Positions 34,328-58,479 are shown, numbered from the stretch's first letter. The stretch: 64,000 nucleotides of DNA from Syngnathus acus (GCF_901709675.1 NC_051090.1:5659842-5723841); one strand, 5' to 3'. Notes: generated by a model not told the origin, from the sequence alone. Program-made: numbers and translations.

Positions 34328-37300
34328 GACGGCCTCATGGGACAGACAGGTCACTTTGTCTCTCTTTTTAATTCAGCTTCGTTCTCCTCTTGAGTCTCTT
34401 CTACCTCACGTTTCGTCTTTCTTCTTTTTCATCCCGAGCGGACTCGAACGCACGGTTGTCCCGTCTTGTGGAATGCGACTCGTCGGAGAGTTGAAATTGT
34501 GTAATGGAGAGGCGTATTCAGACATGCAGGTGTATTTTGAGAAAGATTACCAAACAGAAAATGTGATGGAGGGAAAAGTATTCGCAATCAAGTTGTGACC
34601 TGAAGCTAAACTCAGGGCGGCTTATTGAACAAGTGGAATTTAAGTGAGTGTTGTCAATGAGCAGTTTAACACAATGGAACATTTAAAAGCTCACCTCAAT
34701 TGCTTTTGTGTGGTTTTTATTCAGAGGTTGAATGCACCCAAAGTGGTACAAGTTGGCGGTCAACCAAAATGGTTTCCAAGAATACGCTACAAATCTTTAA
34801 TCATCATCATTCAGGATCCAAAATGACATATCGAACTCTGTACTGGCTAGAACGAAAATGCAAATGAGATTTTTGAATTTTAAAGTTCATCTATTCCAGG
34901 ATTGATTTAAATTTCAAAATGTTGAACTCTTCCCTGGTTTTGCTAAATTTAGTCTAAAAGTGTCTACAAATCACAGGAAGTCTTAAAATGATCAGTGTGT
35001 AGGTGGTTATGAGCTCACTCCAAAATAAGGAACGATTTGAACTCGAGATAAGGTACACTAGAGCAAATGTGCTCCTTTTGAAGTCATCAACTTTGCCATT
35101 GTGTTATTTCGGCACAAAGGCTTTAAATCAGAGTTATCCAAACATTTTGCTCAAAGGCTCGTATACAGAAAAAATAAAGGCGTGTGAAGCAGCTGCTGCT
35201 CCAGGCGGGATGTTTGGCTTGCTTTAACAGATGCTATACGTTCCAAAAACTAAAGCACGCTCATGTGCTTTTCACTTTCTATTCAGGGCTAATTTACAGC
35301 AAAAGATACCTGACATATATGAAAATGAGCATTACATGTGATGTCAGGAAGTTCGCAAACCCAGTCAACTAATTTGTTTAACGTTAATTGGTCATAATTT
35401 AAACCCCAAAATTGTCAACTAACAGCCCACTGGCCGTAGTTTGGACACCCCTGCCTGTCATTGTTGATTGATGAGCTAAGTCAAGGAATGTGCAAAGTCA
35501 AATGGATCATAAACCGAATTTCCAAATTTAGCATGAGGCGAAGGATGAAGCCAAATTACATAACATGACATGCAGCTCGGGTGACTGCAACCAAAATCTG
35601 TTCCAGAGAACTTCTTGGCCATAAGATACGTCCTACACGCAACATACTACAAGGCCTACTTTCCTCAACATGTCAATGTTTTACACAAACTCCTTTCCCA
35701 CCCACCCAAAAAAAAACACCCTACCCCCTATCCCCCCCAACAATCATTCACTGAACAACCCCTCCCCTGGAAAACTCTCTGTTGCTCACTTATTGGCCAG
35801 TTGAGGATCACCCGGACCTGAGTCAATGGCGTCACCAGCTAGGACACGCCCACAACAGCGCACCCCCCCGCCACTGAATAACAGGCAGACATTCCCCATA
35901 TGGATTCTTGCAACTGTATCCTTTTAGCCCATAACTTTAAGGCGCAATGAGTCACGTTATAACAAACATATGTTGAACTAAATACATCCTTGAAGACCTC
36001 AAACGCTTGACGCAAGACTTGTAATCAAAACTTGCACTTAGTAACCTTTTTATGGTGTCCCTTCAAAAAGTCACTTCAGGACATTCACCTTAAATGGCCA
36101 CGTGACCATAACTCTCCTTTACAATGGGTCTCAAAAGCGACTGTACCATCTTTAAAACTGATACAACTCAGCCAGATGAAACCATTCAAGAGCTGCTGGA
36201 GTCTCACGAACTGTACAAAATGGTGCTAATGCATTCCAGACAAAAGATCACAGGGATAATTAGTACGCCCGCAGCTTTCGTTGGCTCTCAGAGAGTTCAT
36301 AGACTAATGGGAATGATCCGATCTCACCGTTTGTTTTGCCGACTTGGCGCTCGGTTAGGTTAACCCCTTCCCAAAGTTGACCCACTTCACCAAATGGCAG
36401 AGGCCTTCCTTTTCTGCACACTATACAACCCACACAATGAGCGCATTGTATTATTTAAAGTGTTGACGTAAATACAAGCTGATGTGATTGTTGATGAGAC
36501 ACTAAAACACATTTTTACACCTTTAGAAAAAGATGTTGGCTAACATGACCCTAATTTGTTTTTAATGAACGTGATTTCAAACAGATTCATCAACCATGCA
36601 AGATTAGAATTCCTATGAACGATTTTCAACCTAGTGCAATGGCTCCCCCTACTGGATTCAATATGAAACTGCTGCAAAATTGGATGGAAAATCTTTGAAG
36701 TGTGAATGGGGCTTATTTAGCGACATGATGCGATTAATTGCAACTCCAGTGCATAATTGTAATTTTTTTCTGAAAATTTTAAAAGTCGTACGTCCAGACC
36801 ACAGCATCTTTTAAATTCAAGGCTGTGCCCGAGGCAGCTCCCCAAAACATCTGTTCGGACAGGGTCACATGTTCCACAATCAAATGCTATCAGTCTGTTT
36901 AGGAACATCTTCTTCCTGCGAAACAACGATCAGCGTAATCTTCATTCGATATGAACCGAAAGTGGCCTTGACACGAAAGGAACCATGACTCAGCGTTAAA
37001 TCTCGTGTTGGAATTTTGCCATCTTTTTAAATCTTAAAAGGTGAATTATAAAATAATCTTTTCATTATTGCGCTTAAATTTTAACACATACTATTTATTA
37101 GTAACATGGAGAAGTGGCTCTCCTAAAGCTCTAAATAAGTGCATCTCAATAAATTATATATTTAGTTTATTCACTGCATTTCATATAGTTTTTAAAAGTA
37201 TTAAAAAAATCATGAAATATTTTGCTCTCTTTGACAGCAATTATACACAGTAATATAGCATATGAGGTCCACTTGAAGTACAGAAAAAAAAATGCTTGAT

Positions 37301-38535
37301 CATTGCTAATATATTCAGCAACGTCATGTTCTCGTATGCGTGGATTGCAAAACCATGACATGACTCTTGTATCCATAAGAGAGCGCCATTGGCATGTTTC
37401 ATTGACGACTGGCTGACAGCTCGCTGAGCGGCTTCAAAAAGAAATCAGGAGGAAATGGGTGTGACCACAAAAGAGGAATAGAAAAGGCAGAACTGAGCGA
37501 AGCATTCGAGTAAATGAGAAGATATGCATTAAAAAAAATGCACTGCATCATTGAAAGTTATGACACACAGTTTGCATTTTGACAAATGACATCCGGAGTG
37601 CCGCAGGGCAGGAAGAGAGTTCGGCTGTACGACCAAAGCTTTTGTCAAGAGGACGGCTGACCAGGCCCTCCACTGACATCAAGTCCAGGAAGCAAATTTA
37701 GGTTCAAGTCAATGCAGCTACAGCTTTCGTTTGGTTGCGTGACTTTAAGATGATGGTGGTACCTATCAACGGTTGACAGTGCCAGCGACCAATCAGCAGG
37801 AGCGGATAACGTCACACATTCTTCCTCTATGAGCTCTTTAAGTGCAGCGGTGAGATAACCTCTGCAGCATGGCTTTCCTCAAGTGGCAGTTTGTCCAGTT
37901 TGAGCGCTGTAAAAATAGAAATGACATGAGGTACAATGAGTACTGTTAACTGGTTACTACTACTAAAGCTCAGACCTCCATCGGGGCCAAACAATAGCAA
38001 AAAAAAATAAAAAATACTAGAAAGTGAAGAAAAAAAAAAGCTTACAAGAACAACTGAACTTTGTTTTGGGTAAATCACTTTTTAAATTGTGTTTCACTCC
38101 CATTCAACACTAATTTAAATTCCGAATAGAGCAACATCCATAGTTATACAGTAAGAGGGTGTGCTCACTTTATCTTGCACCCCCCATGGAGGAAACACAC
38201 AAGGGTCTATTTCCCACAACCTTGTTAATGAGTCAGCAAGACACAGTAGGTCACTTAGTTATAAAACCACAACAACCTCTAAAGAGCCATAAACTTTCTC
38301 AACTGGAAACGTACAAAAATATCACCAACCACACGTGTAAAATCGACTGCCCTCGTCATGTTTAATTCATGTTTGCTTTCTCCATTCATATTATTTACTG
38401 TACTTATTTTATCCCCCACAGTTTGAAATGCGGCAATATCTTTGGAGCATTCCCTGGACAATGCAGTTTTGGGGACCTTTCATTTTTACCTTAAAAGGCC
38501 ATGTGGAGTGGAGTGCTAGTTTCCTGTGGGAGGGC

Positions 38536-38538
<3 letters not shown>

Positions 38539-38575
<37 letters not shown>

Positions 38576-38593
38576 CTCTCTCGCTCTCGCTCT
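38539..38593 (+). repeat. (CT)n microsatellite
   Basis: An almost perfect CT dinucleotide run with a few CG interruptions at its 3' side. It generates meaningless Leu/Ser open frames. Confidence 0.95.
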
Positions 38594-39710
38594 TCACGTT
38601 GGAGCTGCGGGCCAAGCCCATCATCATCATCCTCTCGCCTTACCCTCAGTTCCTCCCAACACACTCACACACACAAACTTCCCTTTTTCGTTCCCACAAC
38701 AGTTGTGAAATCCAGCTAAGGCCAGATGTACATAGTATGAGTGTTTGTCTGTGTGTGTGTGACCCCCCACATCCACACACACACTCCTCACCCCTCCCTC
38801 ACATAACAGGAGGTGAACGTGCGGTCATGCACAAGGTAACAAGAGACGCTCTGGAATGGAGTCCAGAGAAGCAAGGACATGAGGAAGAGAGGAAAGGGAT
38901 GTGAGGAATTAAAGTCTGGGAATTAGAACAGGAAAAGGAAGTATGGTGTTTTGATAGTAAATGTGATTTTTTTTTTTCTTTCATTCTACTGAAGTGCAGT
39001 TCATCGAGACACTGGTCAGTTGTACGAGAGGCGGATATTTACATACGTCTCATATTTGGAGACTATTTTACCAATACGAAATAATGGGAATAGAAGTATT
39101 TCTCGAAATGATTTTCCCATTTCAAATGGTGATAAAAAGTTCTTTAATGTTTGCAGAACATCAGAGCGTCAAGTACCAACCTGGTGGACGTACTGTCCTT
39201 TTGACTATGTGGGCAATGTGTCCTCTTGTTGATAAGAGGGTGCAAACACTCAAGTCTGAACCTTCTAGCCTTGAATCATTTGCATGTGTGTTAGGAAAGT
39301 GTGTGTTTGTGTGTTTCCAGCTCACCAGCAACCAACATTTGGCCTCATGTTGGCGCTGGCTTCTGATTGGATAGCGATGACCTCAACATCGACGACTGTC
39401 CGGACACTGCGAAGGTGTGTTTGAGAGAGCGAGTCGGTGAGTGGGCTGGTCGTAAATGTTATCATTATTACGTCATCGCAAGGAAGATTAAAGGTTACTG
39501 AGTGTGTGTGTCATGTGTTACCGGAATCCTGGTGTTGTCCAGGTGAATCATGAGGTATGCTTCCACCTCCAGGCAGTGGAAGCAAGCTTCACTGACCGGT
39601 CAGCACATTAGGTACAGCCCCACGATCTCAGCAGATGATTGGTGGAGTCATGCTGTAATTTTCGTTGAACAAATGCCCTTACCATTGATTATCCCTGGAT
39701 TTGAAATTTT

Positions 39711-39746
39711 AATTCAGTGATTCTTTTGTGTACCACTAGAGGGAGC
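39711..39746 (+). repeat. Short interspersed block with CTCF-like core, copy 2
   Basis: AATTCAGTGATTCTTTTGTG followed by TACCACTAGAGGGAGC. The CCACTAGAGGGAGC part is close to the CTCF core consensus. It matches the block at 10995-11030. Confidence 0.4.
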
Positions 39747-40918
39747 TGATACTATAGCATAATTTAATTTGCATAATTTATTTACCATTTAAAATTTGGC
39801 CTATTGTCTTTTCTTTTTTATTATTGAAATTTTTGGGGGGGTTGTTTAAAGTTCATTTAAAGTATCTTTTTAAATGAATGTTTAAACCAGTTCGGATCGA
39901 TATCCAAGCGATGATTCTTTCATCTAAATCGATAGGATCCTTCAATATTTGCTTAATGACACGCCCAGCTCTTCAAAATGCATTCACTATTTTCCGTTTC
40001 ATTAATACGTATGTAACCCGAGTTCGACAAGAAAATATGGAATTAAATCAATGGCTGACTCTTGCCAACCGCAAAGCCCCTACTCACTCTTTAAAGGCTT
40101 TGCAGCTGCAGCAATTTTCCTTCTCCTCAAGTCTGCTTCGTCTCTTGCGCTCCACGTGCCGAGTGACACCGCCGCTGTGGTTGTTCCTCCACATCAGCAT
40201 GGCCGACAGCTGCTCCACGCATCAACAGGCTGTCGACTGACTCTCCAGGGCTCTCGGCATTTAACTACTTTTCTTCTCATAAAACTGCACGCTGATGTTT
40301 TACAGTGTAATTCTGACCAAGGTGACGCTTCGTCAAAGTTAGGATTCCGTTGCGGCAAATAACATCCAAGTGGTGTTTCCAGGGTGGAACTTGAAGGAAT
40401 GTGACACACTTAGAGTTTGACACTCATCAGCCGCAACGTTAGCTACGCGGGCATTTGCAATTTTAATATGGCAGGAGTTTTTATTGGACCACCAAACTCC
40501 TTAGCAAATATTGCTAGCATGCTACTTCCTTGTTCAATGAGGATCACAAACAGATTGCTCTCTCTCCTGCACAGTTTCTTCATGCAAGCACACCACCCCA
40601 AATAAGGTCATCATGCACGGGTGAAGACCAAACTGGACGAGGAGACCACTCCTTAATGGAACGCTGTCGGTTGAGTGCTCTGATAGGGTGAAGTGTGGGA
40701 GAGCGATAGTCGGGGGAGATGCGATGGAGTGTCGAGTGGAGAGGAGGGGATGGAGATGGATGAGAGGAAGAGGATTGGAGGACCTGTGGGCAGGTTCTGC
40801 TGCAATTTACATCACTCCCCATATAGAGCCAAACATCTCCTCCGCTCGAGCTCCGACCTCTCTCGAAACAGGACATAAGAAGTCGTCTCACCGGGCCGGA
40901 TCCGAGCAAGCAGCCGTC

Positions 40919-51896
<10,978 letters not shown>

Positions 51897-52862
51897 GCAC
51901 AAACACACACACACACATGTATGAGATGTAACATTTCACAAATGTTCAACTCCATCCCGCAGCATTCCTTGAATAAGAGGGATTCACTTAATGTCCCTTG
52001 ATGTTCTTTTTATATTTTTATAAGATGCCATTTTGTTCTTAAGACGAGAAGTTAAACACACAGTTCCACTTAAACTGCACAAATTGCTTCCCAACAATTT
52101 ATTTTGACCACTTTAAACAAAAATTGTTTACTTTGGAATTGTTTTTTTTTTTCTTTTTCATCCAGCCACACTTCCCAGTTGTGGAAGAAGCAGATGAGTC
52201 TTTTTTTTTTTTTTTTTTTTAACTCCTCTCAATGGCGGCATGACTCATAAGCGCCATCCTGTGGTGAAATCCAGCTATTGTCAGTCAAACGCGTGTCATA
52301 ATGGGCTTTTTTTTTTCTTTAGGTCTGTCTGGTACAATAAAATTAATTCAAAAGTATTACCTATATTACCTATGAGTTAAAATTGCAATAATGTTGCCAA
52401 TATTATGATTACAAATGCAAGTGTAACCCCAAACTACTGGAAACATTATCAAATCAGATCACTCGCGGTTCTTTATTGTATATAAAAGAATAATGTTAGG
52501 TTTAGCTCTGCCTCATTTTTTTTTTTTTTTTTATCACTTGTTGATGCCAGGGGAACTTTCAAGACCAAAGAAAACTCACAACATGCACAATAAATGGTTT
52601 TTTTAATGTCATCTCATGCAAGGGTCATTTAAAAATGCAGCCAATTATTATTGAATACATTTTGAAGTACTTAATTGACCAAATTCCCTCCATGTCACCT
52701 AATAAATGTTTTACAGAACGTCAACTGTTTTTTGACTTTGCTTTTGTCGATTTAATTGATTTGCGATTATCTAATTTGTCCGACCAATGCATCCGTAGCC
52801 GTTGACACACTCCTATTTGTCGGTGATCTTGCCAGTCAGGGTGTGTGCTGCCACATTTCCGC
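51897..52862. other. 3'UTR of tpm4 converging on the rps27-like gene
   Basis: AATAAA at 52589-52594 and 52701-52706 on the plus strand are likely tpm4 signals for the 9d end. TTTAAT at 52751-52756 reads ATTAAA on the minus strand, about 110 bases beyond the rps27-like stop. The two 3' ends may therefore overlap. Confidence 0.45.
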
Positions 52863-53862
52863 TCAGTAATATTTCCTTCTGAAGGCACATCCTGGATGAG
52901 CAAGAGACATTCTCTGTGTTTGTTACACCTCGCGTGAATCTCTTAGAAGCAGAAAATGAAAATTTAACAGTTCTCACCCGTAGTTAGCCTGCATTTGCCT
53001 CCGCTGGGCCTGCAGAGGATTATCGAGCAGCTAGCACAAGGCACCACTGTCTGGGCATGACTGTAGATGGTAGTGATCCTGTAGCAACCTGGTATTTCAA
53101 ATGGATATCTTAGGGGATTTTTTTTTGTTTTAGATTGGTTTCTGGGGTGCCTGCCTACCCATCGATTGTGAAATCATACAATCTTCATACGTGTGCCTTA
53201 CCCATGCATTTGACATCCAAGAAATAGCTATTAGGGGACTGCACCAGACGTTTCTTCTTGTGTCTGGCCTTCTCCTCAGCAATGCTAGGGTACATCATGT
53301 CCTCAATTCTACGTCTCTGAAATGCATAACACACGTTGAATACACTTCCAGAAATTCTTCATCTTCTCTTTTTTTGGAGGGGGGGTCAATCTAATCTGTT
53401 TTTGCTGCATTATAATGTATTCTACTTAGTTGACTGATTTTTATATAGTTTTTCCCAATAGTTTGCATCCCTAACCAATTTAGAGGATAGAGTAAAAGCA
53501 TTTTTTTGAAAAAAAAGAAAGCGAGAGAAGACAAAACGACACACATTAAAGTACACAAACAGTTTCGTGCCATTGTGTTAATTAGCCAAATGGAATCAAG
53601 ACAAGAATGTGCCCCAAACTGTCTGAACACACCCTCGGTTTATAAGTAACATGCAAAACAGAAGATTTAGGTTTATGATTTAGCTCTTATTCGATACTAA
53701 CACAAATTTCCCATCACTGAAGTTTGACTATTATTGAATGCAGGTTCTCGGGCATGCCCGAGCAAATCGAATATTTATTTAATTTTATTGTTTCTACTAA
53801 GTAAATATTAAAATAGCTATACAGTAATACATTAATAATGAAAAAATCTTACTTACGCCCAT
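52863..53862 (-). CDS. Divergent ribosomal protein eS27 (rps27-like), four exons
   Basis: eS27 is a small zinc-binding protein of the 40S subunit. Exons from the 5' end: 53857-53862 (ATGGGC only), 53202-53316, 52978-53088, 52863-52891; 261 nt, 86 aa, all GT-AG and in frame. Each exon is too short to stand out as an open frame. Visible family marks are [19 protein letters not shown], the C4 zinc ribbon Cys-Met-Gly-Cys and Cys-Ala-Ser-Cys around SHAQTVV, then [17 protein letters not shown]. The two-codon first exon and four-exon layout copy the RPS27 gene structure, so this is a DNA-level duplicate and not a retrocopy. It differs at many positions from the nearly invariant vertebrate RPS27/RPS27L: by eye about two thirds identical, with a different N-terminus ([10 protein letters not shown]) and C-terminus (KYY for KQH). 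No stop or frameshift was seen. Whether it is expressed is unknown. Confidence 0.8.
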
Positions 53863-54853
53863 TTTGCTTAAATCACACAATTTCTTCTCTACTTCCAAAA
53901 AAAAATACAAATTTAATTATTAAAACTATGTCCGAGTCTAACGAAGTGTGTGTCCCTGGACAGATTTTGCCGTTGGTTTGTGTGAACGTTCAGATTTGAG
54001 TAGTACTACCAGAGCTGGTGGAGCAGGCGGACTTGGCATCTCACAGAGGACACAGCCGGTTGAACTGGTCCATGAAACTTCATCTTTACCTTACAGTGCT
54101 TTTGTCGTTTATTACATGAGCCACAGTGGTTTGTAGGCAACATTTACACCAAAAATCATTCTTCTAGTCAATAAGCAATTCTCTTAAATAAGCCCATGTA
54201 TGGGGAATATCTTGCTTCTCAAAATATCTTGCTTGATCATTAATATTTCCTGTTTATTTATTTATTCAGTCATTCAGTCGTGTCAAAATTTGCAGAGGTT
54301 GAAAGAAATAGCAGATATGATGGAAAAGTAAAAAGCCACCCAAAACCTAATATTCAAGTAAAGTACTGATACTTGAAAATTCTACTTGAGTACAGACAAA
54401 AAAATTACTTGGTTACTCCCCAACACTGTAAAACTAATAATAAACGAGTCTATTTTGACAAAGAGTGAAAAGTGTGTGGTTGAAAATGCTGGGAGTAAAA
54501 GTAAAAAAAAAAAAAGTAATGTAAGCTAAAATTAAAGTAACTAAGTATTTGTACTTTATTCTGCAGCACTTGAGATAAAGTAACGAGGCTATATTGACAA
54601 CATGAAGAGTAAAAAGTATGCAAATCCATTTTTAAACGTAGTGAGATGCCTAAAATCATATTTGTACTTTGTTACTTCCCACCTCTGCAATTTGGGGCAA
54701 GCGTTGACGTAAAACCAACACACCCAACCCGGATTTCCGGAGCCACGAGGGCACCAATAACAGACAGTTGATCGGACCAATAGGCAGGCTGCAAACACCC
54801 GATGACGTCAAAACAGGCGGGATATCCGCAGCGGTGAAGCTCTAGTTAATAAC
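53863..54853. other. Head-to-head intergenic region between rps27-like and rab8a
   Basis: About 1 kb that must hold the promoters of the minus-strand rps27-like gene and plus-strand rab8a. The stretch 54340-54690 is repetitive: it repeats AAGTACTTGA/GTACTTTGTTACT-like phrases and ends ACTTCCCACCTCTGCAA, which resembles a common teleost interspersed repeat. The final 160 bases before rab8a are more G/C-rich and promoter-like, without a clear TATA box. Confidence 0.45.
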
Positions 54854-56807
54854 ATGGCGAAGACTTACGACTACTTGTTCAAACTACTTTTAATCGGCGA
54901 CTCCGGGGTGGGGAAGACGTGCGTGCTGTTTAGGTTCTCAGAGGACGCCTTCAACTCGACGTTCATCTCCACCATAGGTGAGTACGTGTCCAACTGTGAA
55001 TGTGGCCGACAATGTGGTCCGAGGAGCTGCCCATCCCGTCAATGCTAATTTGCTGCTAACTTTTTGAAGCCAGGAAGCAGCTCGCTCAAGGGACTTTTTC
55101 TTCCCCTCAACGTGAACTCGAACTTAAAAAGCTCCTTTAAAGTAACGTTTGCGCATTGCTCTCTCCAACCAACGTGACATTAAGTATTTTCCACAAAACA
55201 ATTTCCTGCCGAATGGCTAAATGGCTAAAGCTAACAGCTAGCTCAGATAGCTGTATCATTTTTCTCCCTACCATCTGAGTGCGAAACCATACAGAGCGGA
55301 AGTTCTACGTAAACCATCCATAGAATTCGCTATATTTACACTTATCTGACCTCTTCGTGATCAAACTGTACATTTTTTAGGTATTGACTTCAAGATCAGA
55401 ACAATAGAACTAGACGGGAAGAAGATCAAGCTACAGATATGGTAAGATCTGTCACACACTGTCAATCACATGCTGAGAGTGCAAGCTCAGCCATTCAGCA
55501 TCCGGAGTGTCATTTCATTTCATTCTTTGGTGGTGTGTTACGCTTTAACTTTTCATTGCTCATGTATTAACATAGCCACTGATAATGCATGTCTTTCTCT
55601 GTTATCAAAATGTATAATCTGTAATAATTTAATTTTTGATAGGTAATGCCAACAGTGAAGGAATGAATTTCTTGTAATTGTTCCCATGCAGGGATACAGC
55701 AGGCCAGGAGAGATTCAGGACCATCACAACAGCCTATTACAGAGGAGCCATGGTAGGATGCTCATCATTTAGTTTAATTCAAGTCGACACTGATATGTAG
55801 AAAGTCATCGATGACCTCATCGTAACACGTATTGATGCGCATTTTTTTTAACCGTTTTTTTTTTAGGTGCTGCTGAAAACTACTCTTAATTTTCCTCCAT
55901 TTGTACCGAATGTCTTTGTTGTTTACTTACATTTGATCTTGTATGAATGCTGCAGGGCATCATGCTAGTATACGACATCACCAACGAGAAGTCCTTTGAC
56001 AACATTAAGAACTGGATACGAAACATAGAGGAGGTAAATGTTAGGAACATTAATTTTTATATCCCACATTATTTACATGCAACATGAACTCTTTCATCAA
56101 CTGAAGACTCCCATATGCGTGTCTGTGTATTTTCTTTTTAATACAAAATTCACTTGTGTCACCAGCATGCCTCTGCAGACGTCGAGAGGATGGTCCTCGG
56201 CAACAAATGTGACGTAAATGACAAGCGACAGGTGTCGAAAGAAAAGGGAGAGAAGGTTTGTGTTATATTGATGACAAAGATGCATGCAGGTGCCTCTCAA
56301 TAAATTATTAAAATAATAATATACTTTTATTGCTTGACCTGAGCACAAAAACTATGAATAGTTGAATTTCCAGCAAATTTGAAGATATGTGTCAAAAAGT
56401 CTCATTAGATCAGATTTGGTCTTCCTGTATTTCTTTGTAGCTGGCTTTGGAATACGGCATCAAGTTCATGGAGACCAGCGCAAAGGCCAACATCAACGTG
56501 GAGAACGTACGTTCACGCTTCACAATTGCTAACGTTAACCCCAGCCCGGTGCTTTGAATAACATCTCAACATTCATGTGCAGGCCTTCTTATCCCTCGCC
56601 CGAGATATCAAAGCAAAAATGGACAAGAAGCTGGTGAGCAGACATCATCCTCATCATAGCATTAATAATTAGAATCCGACAATTTGCTGAGCCTTCCTTG
56701 TTGGTGATGTTTTTCAGGAGGGCAACAACCCCCAAGGCAGCAACCAAGGAGTGAAGATCACAGAGCAGCCCAAGAAGAGCAACTTCTTCCGCTGCTCGCT
56801 GCTGTGA
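54854..56807 (+). CDS. rab8a: Small GTPase Rab8A
   Basis: Rab8 directs post-Golgi vesicles to the plasma membrane and cilium. Exons: 54854-54977, 55381-55441, 55692-55752, 55956-56033, 56166-56255, 56441-56506, 56583-56633, 56718-56807; 621 nt, 206 aa, one fewer than the 207 I recall for mammals. G-box motifs are all present: GDSGVGKT (P-loop), switch I with STIGIDFK, WDTAGQE (switch II), NKCD, and ETSAK. The C-terminus RCSLL is a CaaX-type geranylgeranylation site. [16 protein letters not shown] and GSNQGVKIT match RAB8A and not RAB8B, although the CSLL ending is the one I remember for RAB8B. The start is the conserved [15 protein letters not shown]. It sits beside tpm4 as in mammals. Confidence 0.96.
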
Positions 56808-57525
56808 ACCTCCGTCGGCATCCACCATCGATCGCCTTAACTTTTGTCCTTCCCCTCCGCTGGACAGAACTGGACAGAGCCGGATCTCTCCTTTCAAACG
56901 TACTCGTAACGCGTCTTCCTTTTTTTTCGCTCGGCTGTCTTCACCACCCAGCGTGGCTTTATAGCAACCAGTCTTCCCGTGACTCCTGTGAATTGAACAA
57001 CGGTGGCCTGTTACATGCGTGCTGACGCCAATATGTCTTGTACCAGAGTGCTACCTCCATAGATTTTATTGACTTTTAAATAACACCCCCCATCACCACC
57101 CCCGCCACCATTTTTTAAGCTTTTTTTGAATATCCCCACCCAGGCCAACTAATTGACCCCCTTTTTTTTTTTTTATATTGAAATGATTTTTGCTGTTTTG
57201 GAAGCTGACTGGGCATTCTTCATTCCCCACATTCAGAGACGGCACCATGTAAATGCGTCTCTGTTCACAACTTCACATTTAGATTCAATTAGCCGTTAAA
57301 GTCAAGGTTCCACAATTAGCTCCCACCCACACCACCACCTTATGAAACATATTACTCGTCACGTAAACACTGGGCCTTATATTTACCCCCACCAAGCTGA
57401 GACCTTTCTTTTTGTGAACACTTGGGTGCGCAGTGTGTTGTCATTTGAGGCCAGTCGGGCTTGACTCACTGACAATGTTTATATTCAAGGCACAAAGATG
57501 GCTGACGCTCTGATGTATGCAGTCA

Positions 57526-57544
57526 CCCCCCCCCCCCCCCCCCC
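57526..57544 (+). repeat. C homopolymer tract in the rab8a 3'UTR
   Basis: A run of about 19 C, 0.7 kb after the rab8a stop codon. Confidence 0.9.
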
Positions 57545-58458
57545 TAAAGGAAACCGTGTTATAGCAGCACAAAGACGCAACAATTTAAAATCTTTTTTTT
57601 ATGCATTTCTACTTCTTCCAGTGTCTAGTTTCCAGTGGGGAATCACGTACACGACTGTTTTGAGGGCCTTGGATGGGGGCTGAGCTGTAGCAGTATTTAT
57701 GGAGCGGAAAAAAACAAAAACAAAAAAAAAAACAGAACAGAGCACCAAAATGACAAAGTGCCCTTTTATGTTCTTATTCATCATGCACTTTTCCCCTCCT
57801 TCTCTGTTCTTATGTACAAAAGACAAAAATATCATTATTGGATCTGTTGTTTCTTCACGTTTGTTGACTGTATTTGTTGCAAGTCTTAGCTGAAAGCGAA
57901 CCTATTCATGCACAAGCACACCCGAGCACTGAAATGCGTTTTAGGAAAAAATGAAGATGGCCAATGTGTGAAGGCGCGCGTGCGCTTTTCCCAGTTAGTG
58001 AATTTCAAATGTTTCCAGCTATGTGGACATTTGATTTCGTCCTACGCTCGTTATGTCTTAGCACAGCCATCTGAACTATGCATTCCGGGTGCATACGAAC
58101 CTCAAAAGAGCTTTATTTGAGAAATGTGCAGAGTATATTTGCTATTTTATTGTCTTGCTGTCACTCCAAATTCATATCGTATGTGAAAATATAGAAAATA
58201 GTTGATTCAAAATGACCTCTCTGATTCTCTACCTGTGGATTTAAATCTCAAGTTTGCGTGATTATAAAAAAAAAGATTCAATTTGGGCAGTTGTAAAAAA
58301 ACAAAAAAATCTTTCCCCAACCTGAATTTACATTTCATTGTGTGAGGAAGTCCTGACATAATTCAGAAATTGTAAATAAGATCTACGATTGTACTGTAAT
58401 TTCATTTATCTGATTGGTCTACATATCTTCTGTAGATAAAGTGTACTTTGGATGATTT

Positions 58459-58464
58459 ATTAAA
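58459..58464 (+). promoter_or_regulatory. Candidate polyadenylation signal of rab8a
   Basis: ATTAAA about 1.65 kb after the stop codon, followed by a T/G-rich stretch (GTGTGTTTCCGTTG). Rab8a transcripts have long 3'UTRs in other vertebrates. No canonical AATAAA occurs earlier that I could find. Confidence 0.4.
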
Positions 58465-58479
58465 AGATGGGATTGAAAA

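Larger units (their letters stand above)
34328..40918. other. Gene-poor region between the ADAM10-like gene and tpm4
   Basis: About 6.6 kb containing both promoters: ADAM10-like reads left from about 34.3 kb, tpm4 reads right from about 40.9 kb. I see no recognisable coding exon chain. It contains a CT-rich microsatellite (38539-38593), a CTCF-like block (39711-39746) and A/T-rich DNA. The open frame at 40580-41170 on the minus strand is antisense to tpm4 exon 1a and not a gene. Confidence 0.5.

Noticed and set aside
38428-38904. 158-codon plus-strand open frame
   Set aside because: It runs through the CT microsatellite and CA-rich DNA and has no plausible protein features.
53948-54136. 62-codon plus-strand open frame upstream of rab8a
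   Set aside because: No recognisable family, no splice context and weak codon character; treated as chance.
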